A program made the position numbers and the translations under genes. Positions 27,409 to 35,354 of a stretch of 64,000 nt of DNA are shown here, piece after piece. The notes beneath the pieces were generated by a model that ran no database searches, had not been told where the DNA came from, and saw nothing but the letters and a program-made list of their open reading frames with translations. The stretch comes from an uncultured Bacteriovoracaceae bacterium (GTDB lineage Bacteria > Bdellovibrionota > Bacteriovoracia > Bacteriovoracales > Bacteriovoracaceae): the NCBI GenBank assembly GCA_950054155.1, contig CATLOT010000005.1:1-64000 (forward strand). The letters are read 5' to 3'. Each line of letters opens with the position of its first letter. Within the stretch, counting starts at the first letter, position 1.

Positions 27409-27588
27409 TTTTGTGGAGATAGCTACACAATTGTCTGTTTTGATGCGGCGCTCGTGCGCTTAAGTCAGTCCCTTTACTCGCTATTGTAAAGTCTCTGTCA
27501 ATTCGATTTTGGCAACCTTGTTCTTTGAAATTTCAGTATTAACTTAGTTCTAGAAGCTATCAACTGTTGGAGTTGATGCACACACGAG

Positions 27589-27715
27589 GTGGTACTGTGA
27601 TTAACGCTCTCCCTTTTTCAATGACTGTAATAAGTCTTCTTTTTATGGCCAATTGGCTTGTTCGTTTTTCCAACCCTCGCCGAAACACCCTTCCTATTCG
27701 GGCGCACAGTACCAC
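27589..27715. ncRNA. Candidate structured RNA closed by an 11-bp perfect stem
   Basis: GTGGTACTGTG (27589-27599) and CACAGTACCAC (27705-27715) are exact reverse complements enclosing 105 bases. Inside, CGCCGAA pairs with TTCGGGCG (one bulge) directly beside the closing stem, GACT/AGTC makes a small hairpin, and GCCAATTGGC is a palindrome. If transcribed on the plus strand, terminators lie at 27768-27810 and 27823-27850. On the minus strand a weak TAAAAT sits just upstream of the element. It lacks the core sequences of tmRNA, RNase P RNA and SRP RNA. It could also be a small mobile element with 11-bp inverted ends. Confidence 0.4.
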
Positions 27716-27767
27716 AAATTTTAGAAAATCATGTTAGAGAGGAAACTGCTCTTAAGAATTTAAGACC

Positions 27768-27810
27768 TTAGTTTACCCTCCTTCCCAAAACTGATTTTCT
27801 TTTTTTTTTT
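27768..27810 (+). terminator. Weak hairpin with long T run, possible terminator
   Basis: TTAGTTT pairs with AAACTGA (7 pairs, one G-T) across a 13-base loop and is followed by a T-rich run, 15 T in 16 bases, at 27795-27810. The stem is AT-rich but the T run is strong. It would end transcripts from the DUF4430 gene or the candidate RNA. Confidence 0.35.
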
Positions 27811-27822
27811 CCTGCACTTTAC

Positions 27823-27850
27823 GAGGTCCATTAAGGACCTCTCTTTTTTT
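27823..27850 (+). terminator. Rho-independent terminator overlapping the end of the opposing gene
   Basis: GAGGTCC-ATTAA-GGACCTC gives a perfect 7-bp stem (27823-27841) followed by TCTTTTTTT. It works only on the plus strand; the minus strand lacks a T run after the stem. The last four codons of the minus-strand methyltransferase-like gene lie inside it. Confidence 0.8.
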
Positions 27851-28886
27851 CTACAATCTTTCCATTGGCATATTCGAGAAGAATCTTATCTTTAAGGATG
27901 ATTTTCCTTAGGCGCATAAGCGAAGGAATGGACTCATCTTTTCTTTCAAGAATAAAGGGACGCAAAGAGGGGGCGGCCTTGAGAAGACGAGCGAGTTGCT
28001 GGTGCTTAATAATTCGCGGAGGATAAAGAGTTTCGATGCTCTCTGGTAATGGTCCTTCACGCCAGGATTCAAGAGAGGCCAGCCAGTTAAAGGAATCGTC
28101 CTCAACTTCAATTTGCATGAAAGGATCATGAGCATAGGCCCTAAAGAGAGCGTAGAGTTCAAAGTCCTTGAGCCCTTTTAGGGAGAAACCTTTTTCCATG
28201 GACAGGGAAGCTTCTCTCACAAGTTCGTCTTCGCGTTTTAATTGGTCCGTTGCGCTCTTAAGACGAAAGACATAGAGCTTAGGGTCGTGACGCGTGGATT
28301 TTAAAGGTAGAGTTTCCCTTTCTTCAAGTGAAGAGAGGGACTTCTTAAGATAGGGGATAAGATCCCCGTGAGACTCGATAACATAGAGGTAGCGCTCTTT
28401 TGAAAGACTCAGTCTTTTGAGGCCCTCAAGAATATGATCAAGCGTTGGGCCAACGGGAAGATAGAGAAAATAGGCATCATGATCAGGAAGGGCTTGCCCT
28501 TTAAGGTCGGTCTCACAAATTCCCTCAGGATGGGGAAGTCCTTGATACGCCTCTCTTGTGACGGCGACTCTTTCAGGAACAAACTCGTAAGAGAAGGTGT
28601 GAAAAGGGGCCCTAAGATGATCAAAGAGGAGTTTAGAGCGTGCTATCCCAGCGCCAAGGTCAGCGAAAGAGCTCACTTCTGTACGCTTTAAGAGGTCTTT
28701 ATAAATGGTGAAGAAGTCTTGGTAGGAAGTGTAGAGGGCCTTCGCTCCCGTGAGGCCATCACCATAGGCTTCAGGGTCTGAAAGAGACGCACTCTTTAAG
28801 GCCATGCTAAGACCGAAGGCCTTATCGATTTCCTCATCAGAGTGGGTCTCAATAAGAGAGAGAACTTCGCTCTTTAGTAGTGCCAC
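27831..28886 (-). CDS. Class I methyltransferase-fold protein, function unknown
   Basis: 351 residues. SSFADLGAGIARSKLLFDHL followed by YEFVPERV resembles SAM motif I and the acidic end of strand 2 in class I methyltransferases (residues 70-105), and DHDAYFLYLPVGPT could be motif IV. The C-terminal 140 residues are helical, with no known domain. It begins 13 bases inside the end of menB, so the two are coupled. A link to menaquinone is possible by position only: it is not MenG/UbiE by sequence. Confidence 0.6.
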   Translation of the reverse strand: MALLKSEVLSLIETHSDEEIDKAFGLSMALKSASLSDPEAYGDGLTGAKALYTSYQDFFTIYKDLLKRTEVSSFADLGAGIARSKLLFDHLRAPFHTFSYEFVPERVAVTREAYQGLPHPEGICETDLKGQALPDHDAYFLYLPVGPTLDHILEGLKRLSLSKERYLYVIESHGDLIPYLKKSLSSLEERETLPLKSTRHDPKLYVFRLKSATDQLKREDELVREASLSMEKGFSLKGLKDFELYALFRAYAHDPFMQIEVEDDSFNWLASLESWREGPLPESIETLYPPRIIKHQQLARLLKAAPSLRPFILERKDESIPSLMRLRKIILKDKILLEYANGKIVEKKRGP

Positions 28887-29788
28887 GGAAAGTTACTATA
28901 GTCTTGATCTCTCTTTTCAAGAAAGGCATCACGACCTTCTTGGGCCTCCGCTGTGCCATAGGCTAAGCGAGTCGCTTCACCGGCAAAGAGTTGCTGGCCG
29001 ACAAGCCCATCATCAGTCAGGTTAAAACCATACTTAAGCATTCTCATGGCCGTAGGACTTTTTGAGTTAATAAGTTCACCCCATTCAAGGGCAACCTTTT
29101 CAAGGTCATCATGGGGAACGACTTTGTTCACCATCCCCATCTCGTAGGCTTCTTGGGCACTGTAATTAAGGCCAAGGAAGAAGATTTCTCGCGCTCGCTT
29201 TTGACCGACCATTTTAGCGAGGTAGGCACTACCATAACCTGAATCAAAACTTGCGACATCAGGATCCGTTTGCTTAAAGACAGCGTGCTCTTTAGAGGCA
29301 ATCGTCATATCACACACAACATGCAAAGAGTGACCTCCGCCTACGGCCCAACCGGGAACCACGGCGATAACAACTTTAGGCATAAAGCGAATAAGACGCT
29401 GAACTTCAAGGATGTGAAGACGGCCCATGCGAGCAAGGTCGACCTTACTCTTAGCTTGGGTATTATTCTCATCATCGCCTTCATACTTATAGCCGTCTTT
29501 TCCTCGAATGCGTTGGTCGCCACCGCTGCAAAAGGCCCAGCCACCGTCTTTTGGGCTTGGTCCATTGCCAGTAAGAAGAACACAACCGACGTCACTTGTG
29601 GTGCGTGCGTGTTCTAAGGCTTGGAAGAGCTCATCGACGGTGTGAGGGCGAAAAGCGTTTCTCACTTCGGGTCTGTTGATGGCCACGCGAACTGTGCCCT
29701 GATCTTTGGCACGATGGTAGGTGATATCGGTAAAATTAAAACCTTCTACTTCATTCCATTTACTGTCATCAAAGATTGGCGAAATCAT
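28874..29788 (-). CDS. menB: 1,4-dihydroxy-2-naphthoyl-CoA synthase MenB
   Basis: 304 residues, a crotonase-fold enzyme of menaquinone biosynthesis that cyclises o-succinylbenzoyl-CoA. MenB hallmarks: NRPEVRNAFRPHTVDEL, AFCSGGDQRIRG with a following GYKYEGDD loop, PGWAVGGGHSLHVVCDMTIAS, and FKQTDPDVASFDSGYGSAYLA. The Asp in the last motif is the type seen in bicarbonate-independent MenB. Menaquinone as respiratory quinone is thereby indicated. It is followed by the overlapping methyltransferase-like gene. Confidence 0.95.
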   Translation of the reverse strand: MISPIFDDSKWNEVEGFNFTDITYHRAKDQGTVRVAINRPEVRNAFRPHTVDELFQALEHARTTSDVGCVLLTGNGPSPKDGGWAFCSGGDQRIRGKDGYKYEGDDENNTQAKSKVDLARMGRLHILEVQRLIRFMPKVVIAVVPGWAVGGGHSLHVVCDMTIASKEHAVFKQTDPDVASFDSGYGSAYLAKMVGQKRAREIFFLGLNYSAQEAYEMGMVNKVVPHDDLEKVALEWGELINSKSPTAMRMLKYGFNLTDDGLVGQQLFAGEATRLAYGTAEAQEGRDAFLEKRDQDYSNFPWHY

Positions 29789-29812
29789 GGTGTAACTTCC
29801 TTTAGTTTAAAA

Positions 29813-30667
29813 TTACTGTTTGGCCCTACTCGTTGATTCATAGAACCACCATACTAAACCAAGGGCCGCGCTAAAATTATCTCTCCTCTTAAAGAGGGGA
29901 CTACGGCGATTGGCATTTCCTTGAAGGTTCATATAACTCAGGCCTAAAAATCCTACGATATTTTGAGAGAGGTTGGTACTAAAACCCTGTGACAAAGTGG
30001 TGCTCATGTAACCAGAGCGGCTGCCATAGAGTGCGCGCTCAGGAGTAACAAAGGCCTGGTCAACTTGATAGAAGAGACGATGAAAGCGCTGGGTTGCATA
30101 GACGGTTGAAAGGCCTGTAAAGGTAATAATCTTCTTCCCAATAAGACCCTCTGTGATGAGGTAGAGGAGGGGGTTAAAGACAAGACCATGCTGGCGGACA
30201 CGCCAAAAATCCACACCAAGCGCGGCCCTAAGAGGAAGGTTCAAGCCCAGTTTATAGCTTTTACCATTTTCCTTGTGGCTCCAAAGGGTGGCCAAAAGGC
30301 CTGGGCCGAGTTCAACAACCGTATTGAGATCTGGCATTCCTTCACGGGCCTTCACATCTTCACTATCTGCGGGCAGGCTCCCCCCAATGCTGAGGTTCAC
30401 TTCAAAAGTATCACTTTTAAAGAAGCGGCTTCTCATTCCCCCTTCCTCATCGGCGCGCAGTACTTCACCGCGATAAAAGAAAGTAGGAAAGGGAATCGGA
30501 ATAAAGAAAGTGTTTTGAACATCACTGCCAGGATAGGCCGGAACAACAGCTCCCACCATGGCGGCACCAAACTCATAGAGGGGTTTGGCCTTGTCATCAA
30601 CACTTTGAGTAATTTGAGCGTAGGAAGAAGAACAAAGAGCAATAAGAATTAAGAACAGTCGGAGCAT
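29813..30667 (-). CDS. MipA/OmpV-family outer-membrane protein
   Basis: 284 residues. A signal peptide (LRLFLILIALCSSSYA) precedes a beta-barrel-like sequence with alternating strands. FGAAMVGAVVPAYPGSDVQNTFFIPIPFPTFFYRGE is the opening of MipA/OmpV proteins, and the chain ends ALGLVWWFYES with a late aromatic strand. MipA scaffolds peptidoglycan enzymes in E. coli, and OmpV-like proteins occur as porins elsewhere. The ATG lies inside the end of the 53-residue membrane-protein gene. Confidence 0.85.
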   Translation of the reverse strand: MLRLFLILIALCSSSYAQITQSVDDKAKPLYEFGAAMVGAVVPAYPGSDVQNTFFIPIPFPTFFYRGEVLRADEEGGMRSRFFKSDTFEVNLSIGGSLPADSEDVKAREGMPDLNTVVELGPGLLATLWSHKENGKSYKLGLNLPLRAALGVDFWRVRQHGLVFNPLLYLITEGLIGKKIITFTGLSTVYATQRFHRLFYQVDQAFVTPERALYGSRSGYMSTTLSQGFSTNLSQNIVGFLGLSYMNLQGNANRRSPLFKRRDNFSAALGLVWWFYESTSRAKQ

Positions 30668-30810
30668 TTCTCTTCGCTGGCTATGGTTTCAGAATCGTTA
30701 TCAACGAGTTCTAGCATATCTTGGTTAGAAAAGACGAGCCCACTCACAAGAATGAGAACCAACAGCCCGAGGGCCGACCAGGGAAAGGCGCTAAAGAGTA
30801 TTGCTATCAT
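30649..30810 (-). CDS. Small single-pass membrane protein (53 aa), overlapping the mipA-like gene
   Basis: 53 residues from an ATG at 30810: a hydrophobic helix (about residues 3-27, ending LVFSNQD) and an acidic tail finishing EEKCSDCS, which contains a CxxC. It overlaps the MipA-like gene by 19 bases in another frame. No good ribosome site precedes the ATG. The coherent helix-plus-tail layout and the overlap support a real gene, but 53 codons could remain open by chance. No family is recognised. Confidence 0.45.
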   Translation of the reverse strand: MIAILFSAFPWSALGLLVLILVSGLVFSNQDMLELVDNDSETIASEEKCSDCS

Positions 30811-30887
30811 AGTGTTAATATGGGGGCGCTTTTTCTAGGCGCAAGGGTGAGCGGAAAAAAATAATTAATGTGTCGCATTATTGGGTC

Positions 30888-31667
30888 CTAGCTACTAGCA
30901 GAGTCATAACGCCGAAGCCCCACTCCCCAAACAAAAGAAAGAACAAACCCCAAGACCACAATCATCCCCCCCATCAGAGCAAGATTATTCCACTTCCCCC
31001 CCAAAAGAAAATGAACAGGTCCAGAACCAATAAGAAGAACAGGCAAAACAGTCATCAAAACCTTACGAATAACCCCTCTATAAACAAACTCAGGCCAACG
31101 GGCCAACTGCTGCATCTGCATCCGTAAAAAGTTTATCCCTGTCCCATCAGTCATCCAAAACATAGAAGTCGAAAGAATAAACTCAATAATAACCAACAAC
31201 ACCAAGCCTAAAATCAAAAAGACAGGCATCAAGCACCAATCAAGAAAAGAGAGGTTAATCTTCATCCCATTATAAATGAGAGAACCCAAGAAAAGAGGAG
31301 TATTGACGACACTTGAAGCCCGAAAGTGGCGAAAGAAAACACTAAAGATTGTATGAAGAGGTTTCAAAAGGGTGTAATCAAGCTGCCCTGTCCTTATACT
31401 AAAACTAAACTCCCAAAAGCTCTGGGAAAAAATCATCATATGAAGATTATCAATCATAAGCATAAAGGTGATAAAGAAGAGAAGCTGATTCTTTCCCCAA
31501 GGCCCAATCGTCGCAACGTGATCATAGATAAAACTGACCGAACCAACGGTAGAGGCAAAGAAGAAAATATCCATCAGAACAAGAAGGATAAAACTTGTGC
31601 GAAAACTGGTTTCGACACTAACAGAGGTCGATACAAACTTCTTGTAAACATTCCAATAATGCTTCAT
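30888..31667 (-). CDS. ABC-2 exporter permease (COG3694-like)
   Basis: 259 residues with six predicted membrane helices. It belongs to the ABC2_membrane_6 group: MKHYWNVYKKFVSTSVSVETSFRTSFI at the N-terminus, FWEFSFSIRTGQLDYTLLKPLH in the first long loop. It is the second permease of a three-gene exporter, starting 1 base after the other permease ends. The sense strand is strongly T- and G-rich near its 3' half, leaving long open frames on the opposite strand. Substrate unknown. Confidence 0.82.
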   Translation of the reverse strand: MKHYWNVYKKFVSTSVSVETSFRTSFILLVLMDIFFFASTVGSVSFIYDHVATIGPWGKNQLLFFITFMLMIDNLHMMIFSQSFWEFSFSIRTGQLDYTLLKPLHTIFSVFFRHFRASSVVNTPLFLGSLIYNGMKINLSFLDWCLMPVFLILGLVLLVIIEFILSTSMFWMTDGTGINFLRMQMQQLARWPEFVYRGVIRKVLMTVLPVLLIGSGPVHFLLGGKWNNLALMGGMIVVLGFVLSFVWGVGLRRYDSASS

Positions 31668-32465
31668 TTACATCCCCGCCGCTGTATAGAGTTTGATCCC
31701 TCTTTTCCAGACAAGATGATTGATGAGCGCAAAGAAAAGAGTCCAAAAAAGAATGATACTTACGCCTTGAGTGAGATCAATCGCTTCACCTAAGAAGAGC
31801 TTAACGGGATAGTAGGTGAGGTAAGGAAAGGGAGTATAGTTAAGGAAGGTGACCATCCACTTTGGATAGAGATCAAGAGGAATGATCGCACCGCTAAGGA
31901 AGTAACTCACAATGGAGAGCATGACTCTAAGAATCCAGGTCTCTTCAAGCCAGAAAGCAAGAACCCCTGTGAGGTATTGCATGGTAAACCAAAAGAGAGA
32001 GATAAAGAGGGTGTAGCCAATCCCGAAGAGAAAGAGGTGAGTGCTGGGAAGAGTGACAAGGCCAAAGAATCCAAGAATACATAAAGTAAGCCCGGCTATC
32101 CCCATCTGAATGACCTGGAAAGAGAGCCAACTGGCCGTATGAAATTCCCAGAAATTAAAAGGATAGATGAGGTAACTCGAAATACGACCTAGGCGAATAT
32201 CTTCAGCGAGGTTCCACGAACCATGACCTTGGGCCACTAAGGAAACGACAAAGGCCCAGAGGTGGTATTGAATCATCGCTTGAAAATCAAAACCTTTAAT
32301 AATGAGATCTTCTTCGCCCGCATAAATTGAAGACCAAAGGTTATACTTCACAAAGAAAAAAACGAGACTTGGACCAATAATCTGCAAGAAGAAATTGAGG
32401 CGATAGGCGGTATGCTTAACCCAGCTAATTTTAATGGTTATCCACCACTTTGAAATATTAGTCAT
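31668..32465 (-). CDS. ABC-2 exporter permease (COG4587-like)
   Basis: 265 residues, about six helices. LAEDIRLGRISSYLIYPFNFWEFHTASWL is the loop that mirrors the TGQLDYTLLKPL segment of its partner, so the two permeases probably form a heterodimer. SYFLSGAIIPLDLYPKWM precedes the last helices. The ATG lies inside the last codons of the ATPase gene (8-base overlap). Confidence 0.82.
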   Translation of the reverse strand: MTNISKWWITIKISWVKHTAYRLNFFLQIIGPSLVFFFVKYNLWSSIYAGEEDLIIKGFDFQAMIQYHLWAFVVSLVAQGHGSWNLAEDIRLGRISSYLIYPFNFWEFHTASWLSFQVIQMGIAGLTLCILGFFGLVTLPSTHLFLFGIGYTLFISLFWFTMQYLTGVLAFWLEETWILRVMLSIVSYFLSGAIIPLDLYPKWMVTFLNYTPFPYLTYYPVKLFLGEAIDLTQGVSIILFWTLFFALINHLVWKRGIKLYTAAGM

Positions 32466-33468
32466 GCTGCCTCAAAATTTCAGGATTATTCATAAGCTCT
32501 TTCATGACTCTTTCAATCGGTAGCTTTTCCGTCGCAAAGTCATCGACTTCACATTGAGAAATTATCTGGGCACTGAGAGAGCGCAACTGATCTTCAGGAA
32601 CCCTGAAGTCAACATGAGTTGTGTCTTCATTCCAAGTGGCAGCGTAATCTTTCCAAAGAGGGTTCTCTCGATCTTGAGGAGCGGAGAAAGTAAAGCTTAC
32701 AGATTTCTCATTGCCAAGAATACTTTCAAAATCTTCAAGACTTCCATCATAACCTTTCTTCCCATCAAAAATGAGAACAAGGCGGTCACAAAGGGCCTGG
32801 ACGTCTTGCATATAATGACTTGTGATAATGATCGAACAGCGGTTTTCTTGGTGGTAGTCCTTAATAAAGCGGCGGATATTTTCTTGGGCCACAAGATCAA
32901 GTCCGATCGTTGGCTCATCAAGAAAAATGACCTCAGGATTGTGAAGAAGAGAGGCCATCAATTCCATTTTCATGCGCTCACCCAAGGAGAGCTTGCGCAC
33001 ATGAATGTGTAGCAGGTCTTTGACGCCGAGAAGATCACTCATTTTATCAATGCGCGCCTTAAACGCCTCATCACTGACTTCATAATACTTTTGTAAGAGA
33101 AGAAAACTGTCCATGGCCGGAATATCCCACCAAAGTTGAGACTTCTGGCCCATGACAAGGGCGATTCTCTTTCTAAAGTTCTTATCTCGCTCCCATGGGT
33201 TGGAGCCTAGTATTTTAAGTTCTCCAAAGCTTGGAACGATAATCCCCGTGAACATTTTCATCAGGGTGGTTTTTCCCGCGCCATTGGGGCCAAGTAAGCC
33301 TATTATTTCCCCTTTTTTGATCTCGAAGCTAAAGTCTTTAACGGCGTCCTTTACCTTTTTTTCTCGCTTAAAGAAGGCGCTAAAGCTTCCTTTGAGACCA
33401 GGAGGCTTTTTGTAACTAATAAATTGTTTAGTGAGGCCTTGGGCCTTGATTAGAATTTCATCGCTCAT
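32458..33468 (-). CDS. ABC-2 exporter ATP-binding subunit (COG4586-like)
   Basis: 336 residues from the ATG at 33468 (a TTG at 33492 would add eight residues with no ribosome site). Walker A GLLGPNGAGKTT, signature KLSLGERMKMEL, Walker B VIFLDEPTIGLD and switch His in IIITSHYM are all intact. The LSLGERMKMEL signature and a 90-residue C-terminal extension are typical of COG4586 proteins that serve paired ABC2_membrane_6 permeases. It is the first gene of the exporter operon. Confidence 0.92.
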   Translation of the reverse strand: MSDEILIKAQGLTKQFISYKKPPGLKGSFSAFFKREKKVKDAVKDFSFEIKKGEIIGLLGPNGAGKTTLMKMFTGIIVPSFGELKILGSNPWERDKNFRKRIALVMGQKSQLWWDIPAMDSFLLLQKYYEVSDEAFKARIDKMSDLLGVKDLLHIHVRKLSLGERMKMELMASLLHNPEVIFLDEPTIGLDLVAQENIRRFIKDYHQENRCSIIITSHYMQDVQALCDRLVLIFDGKKGYDGSLEDFESILGNEKSVSFTFSAPQDRENPLWKDYAATWNEDTTHVDFRVPEDQLRSLSAQIISQCEVDDFATEKLPIERVMKELMNNPEILRQHD

Positions 33469-33533
33469 AGAAAAGGACTTTATACTGGGCAAAAGAAATT
33501 TCCAACTTCTAAAGCCCCGTGCTATAGAGTGTC

Positions 33534-34388
33534 ATGTCTAAAAATACCACTCTCAAGAAAACCATCCTTAAGAAGACTTATCCCGGTCCTAAAGAGGGAA
33601 CCGTTATCGACTTTCTCAAAAGCGAATTACCTCTCTCCGCCAGTGTCATTAAAGAGGCCATGATTCAAGGCTCCTGTTGGCTCAAAAAGGGGAACTCCAA
33701 AAAGCTTGATCGAGTGAGAAGGGCTAAGGCCGTTATTCGCCAGGGTGATCATCTGGAGTTTTACTTTGACCCCAAGCTCTTTGAGCGCCAGAGGGCCGAG
33801 TTTGAAGAGAAGCCCCTTCTTCTTAAGAAAGAGCGCGATTGGAGTGCTTGGTATAAGCCAGCCGGGCTTTTGACCCAAGGAACGAAGTACGGAGATTCCT
33901 GGTCATTGATGAGGTTTATTGAAAAAGAGAGTAAGGGTGATGTCCTTCTTATTCATCGACTCGATCGAGAAACAGATGGCGTCGTCGTTGTGGCCCACAA
34001 TAAGAAAGCGGCTAAGCTTCTCTCGACTAAGTGGCAGGGAACACTTGTTCAAAAGGTCTATCTTGCTTGGGTGAGTGGAATTGTTGAAGAGGAAAAGGGA
34101 CGCCTCGATTATGAGCTTGAAGGCAAGAAGGCGATCACCTTCTTTAGAAAACTAAGAACTCATGAAGACATGACTCTGCTTGAATTGCGTCTTGGTACCG
34201 GTCGCACCCATCAGATTAGAAAACATCTCGATATGTATGGTCATCCCGTCATGGGCGATAGTGCCTATGGAAGTGGCAATAAGAATAAAAGCGGTCTCAA
34301 GCTACGAGCTGAACGCTTAGAATTTGATTGGCACGGGGACCTTAAAATCATTTCGGTCCCCGAGGAAAAGGGAGAGCTTCTCCCTTAG
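33534..34388 (+). CDS. RluA-family pseudouridine synthase
   Basis: 284 residues. HRLDRETDGVVVVAHN carries the catalytic Asp (D144); YKPAGLLTQG and GRTHQIRKHLDMYGHPVMGDSAYG are the other RluA motifs. The N-terminus (14-80) looks like a short S4-type RNA-binding part (DFLKSELPLSASVIKEAM). It isomerises uridines in rRNA or tRNA; the site cannot be told. It is divergent from the exporter operon. Confidence 0.9.
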   Translation: MSKNTTLKKTILKKTYPGPKEGTVIDFLKSELPLSASVIKEAMIQGSCWLKKGNSKKLDRVRRAKAVIRQGDHLEFYFDPKLFERQRAEFEEKPLLLKKERDWSAWYKPAGLLTQGTKYGDSWSLMRFIEKESKGDVLLIHRLDRETDGVVVVAHNKKAAKLLSTKWQGTLVQKVYLAWVSGIVEEEKGRLDYELEGKKAITFFRKLRTHEDMTLLELRLGTGRTHQIRKHLDMYGHPVMGDSAYGSGNKNKSGLKLRAERLEFDWHGDLKIISVPEEKGELLP

Positions 34389-34400
34389 TAGGAGATGCTC

Positions 34401-35294
34401 TTAAAGACCACAGGTCACAGACTTAAGAACGTAGTCCGCACTTGTTTCAGTGACACTATCATCTGCATTGACATAGAAAGAAGGTTTTCCTCCATTCTTT
34501 CTGACATTCCAATCAATCACATAAGCTGCAGGTGAGTTCATCACGAGTTCACAAATCTTCTCTCTCGCCGCAGGCACGGGATAGATGGGAAGGACTTTAT
34601 TCCCTCTTGAGATCAGAAAATTAGAGGCGGTAACTGAACCATCTGCGTTGGGCTGATACTTCTTAAGGTCCATGGTAAAGGCATTGGTACGGTATTGAGT
34701 ATCGGTTCCTGTGCGGTCGATGATGACGGGGTCTGTGTCGTGCTGATCATCGGAGTCGTGGTCGGGGTTGTCTTGATCACCTTGATCACCTTGGTCATTA
34801 CCATCAATGACAACCGTCGGAGGAAAAGAGATGGCAGACAGACCATAGAGTGCTGTCATGAAAATATCCTCACTCTTGCTTTCAAAAACAACTTCAAGGT
34901 TATTGTCATTGGCCGCAAAACCCTCTGCACTAATAACTAAGCAAGGACCCTTGCAATTTTCAGGAACGGCAACGGACTCAAAGCTATCAAGGTTTCCTGC
35001 CGTATAAATAGTCTTATAGGCACGAGAGGTATAAAAGGGCTCAGTAGTGATGGCAATCGCTTCAACTCCATCTGAATAAATCATTTTTCGCACTTTCACT
35101 GAACCATCAGGTAGTGAAGATGTTGATCGGATAGAAATTTTGTCGGCCTGAATGCTTGAGAGAAGCATTGTGTAGTCTCTACCACCAGTAGCACGATCAA
35201 TGGCTCCAAAAGTGACTTTGGTCTCACCAGCGAGGGCACTTTGACCTAAAGTTGTAAGTAGGCATATAGCCGATAGGGCTTGTGAAATTTTCAT
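34401..35294 (-). CDS. Exported protein with Asp-rich linker, function unknown
   Basis: 297 residues. Signal peptide ISQALSAICLLTTLGQSALA. Two strand-rich halves (22-160 and 200-297) are joined by a linker of about 30 residues made almost wholly of Asp, Gln, Gly, Asn and His (GDQGDQDNPDHDSDDQHDTD), which may bind calcium or act as a spacer. No family is recognised. Preceded by a short leader and followed by no clear terminator. Confidence 0.6.
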   Translation of the reverse strand: MKISQALSAICLLTTLGQSALAGETKVTFGAIDRATGGRDYTMLLSSIQADKISIRSTSSLPDGSVKVRKMIYSDGVEAIAITTEPFYTSRAYKTIYTAGNLDSFESVAVPENCKGPCLVISAEGFAANDNNLEVVFESKSEDIFMTALYGLSAISFPPTVVIDGNDQGDQGDQDNPDHDSDDQHDTDPVIIDRTGTDTQYRTNAFTMDLKKYQPNADGSVTASNFLISRGNKVLPIYPVPAAREKICELVMNSPAAYVIDWNVRKNGGKPSFYVNADDSVTETSADYVLKSVTCGL

Positions 35295-35354
35295 AGAAAC
35301 CTCTCATTAAGAATTTGAGGGGACTATACCCTAATGAGAATGCGGTGCAAGAGA

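Larger units (their letters stand above)
27409..27830. other. 422-base non-coding gap between convergent genes
   Basis: No frame of protein-like content is seen on either strand. The first 180 bases hold only small hairpins, such as GCGC-TCGT-GCGC near 27452 and ATCAAC/GTTGAT around 27560. The middle holds the 127-base element closed by an 11-bp perfect inverted repeat, and the end holds two T-rich terminator-like sites. In a window where genes usually overlap, this is the only gap above 300 bases. Confidence 0.8.

Noticed and set aside
27589-27715. Assignment of the inverted-repeat element to 6S, SRP, tmRNA or a c-di-GMP riboswitch
   Set aside because: None of the core sequences of those RNAs is present on either strand, and 127 bases is short for 6S; it is left as an unassigned candidate.
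30870-31793. Open plus-strand frames opposite the permease genes
   Set aside because: They consist of Lys/Asn/Pro/His-rich sequence produced by the composition bias of the real minus-strand permeases, and lack ribosome sites.
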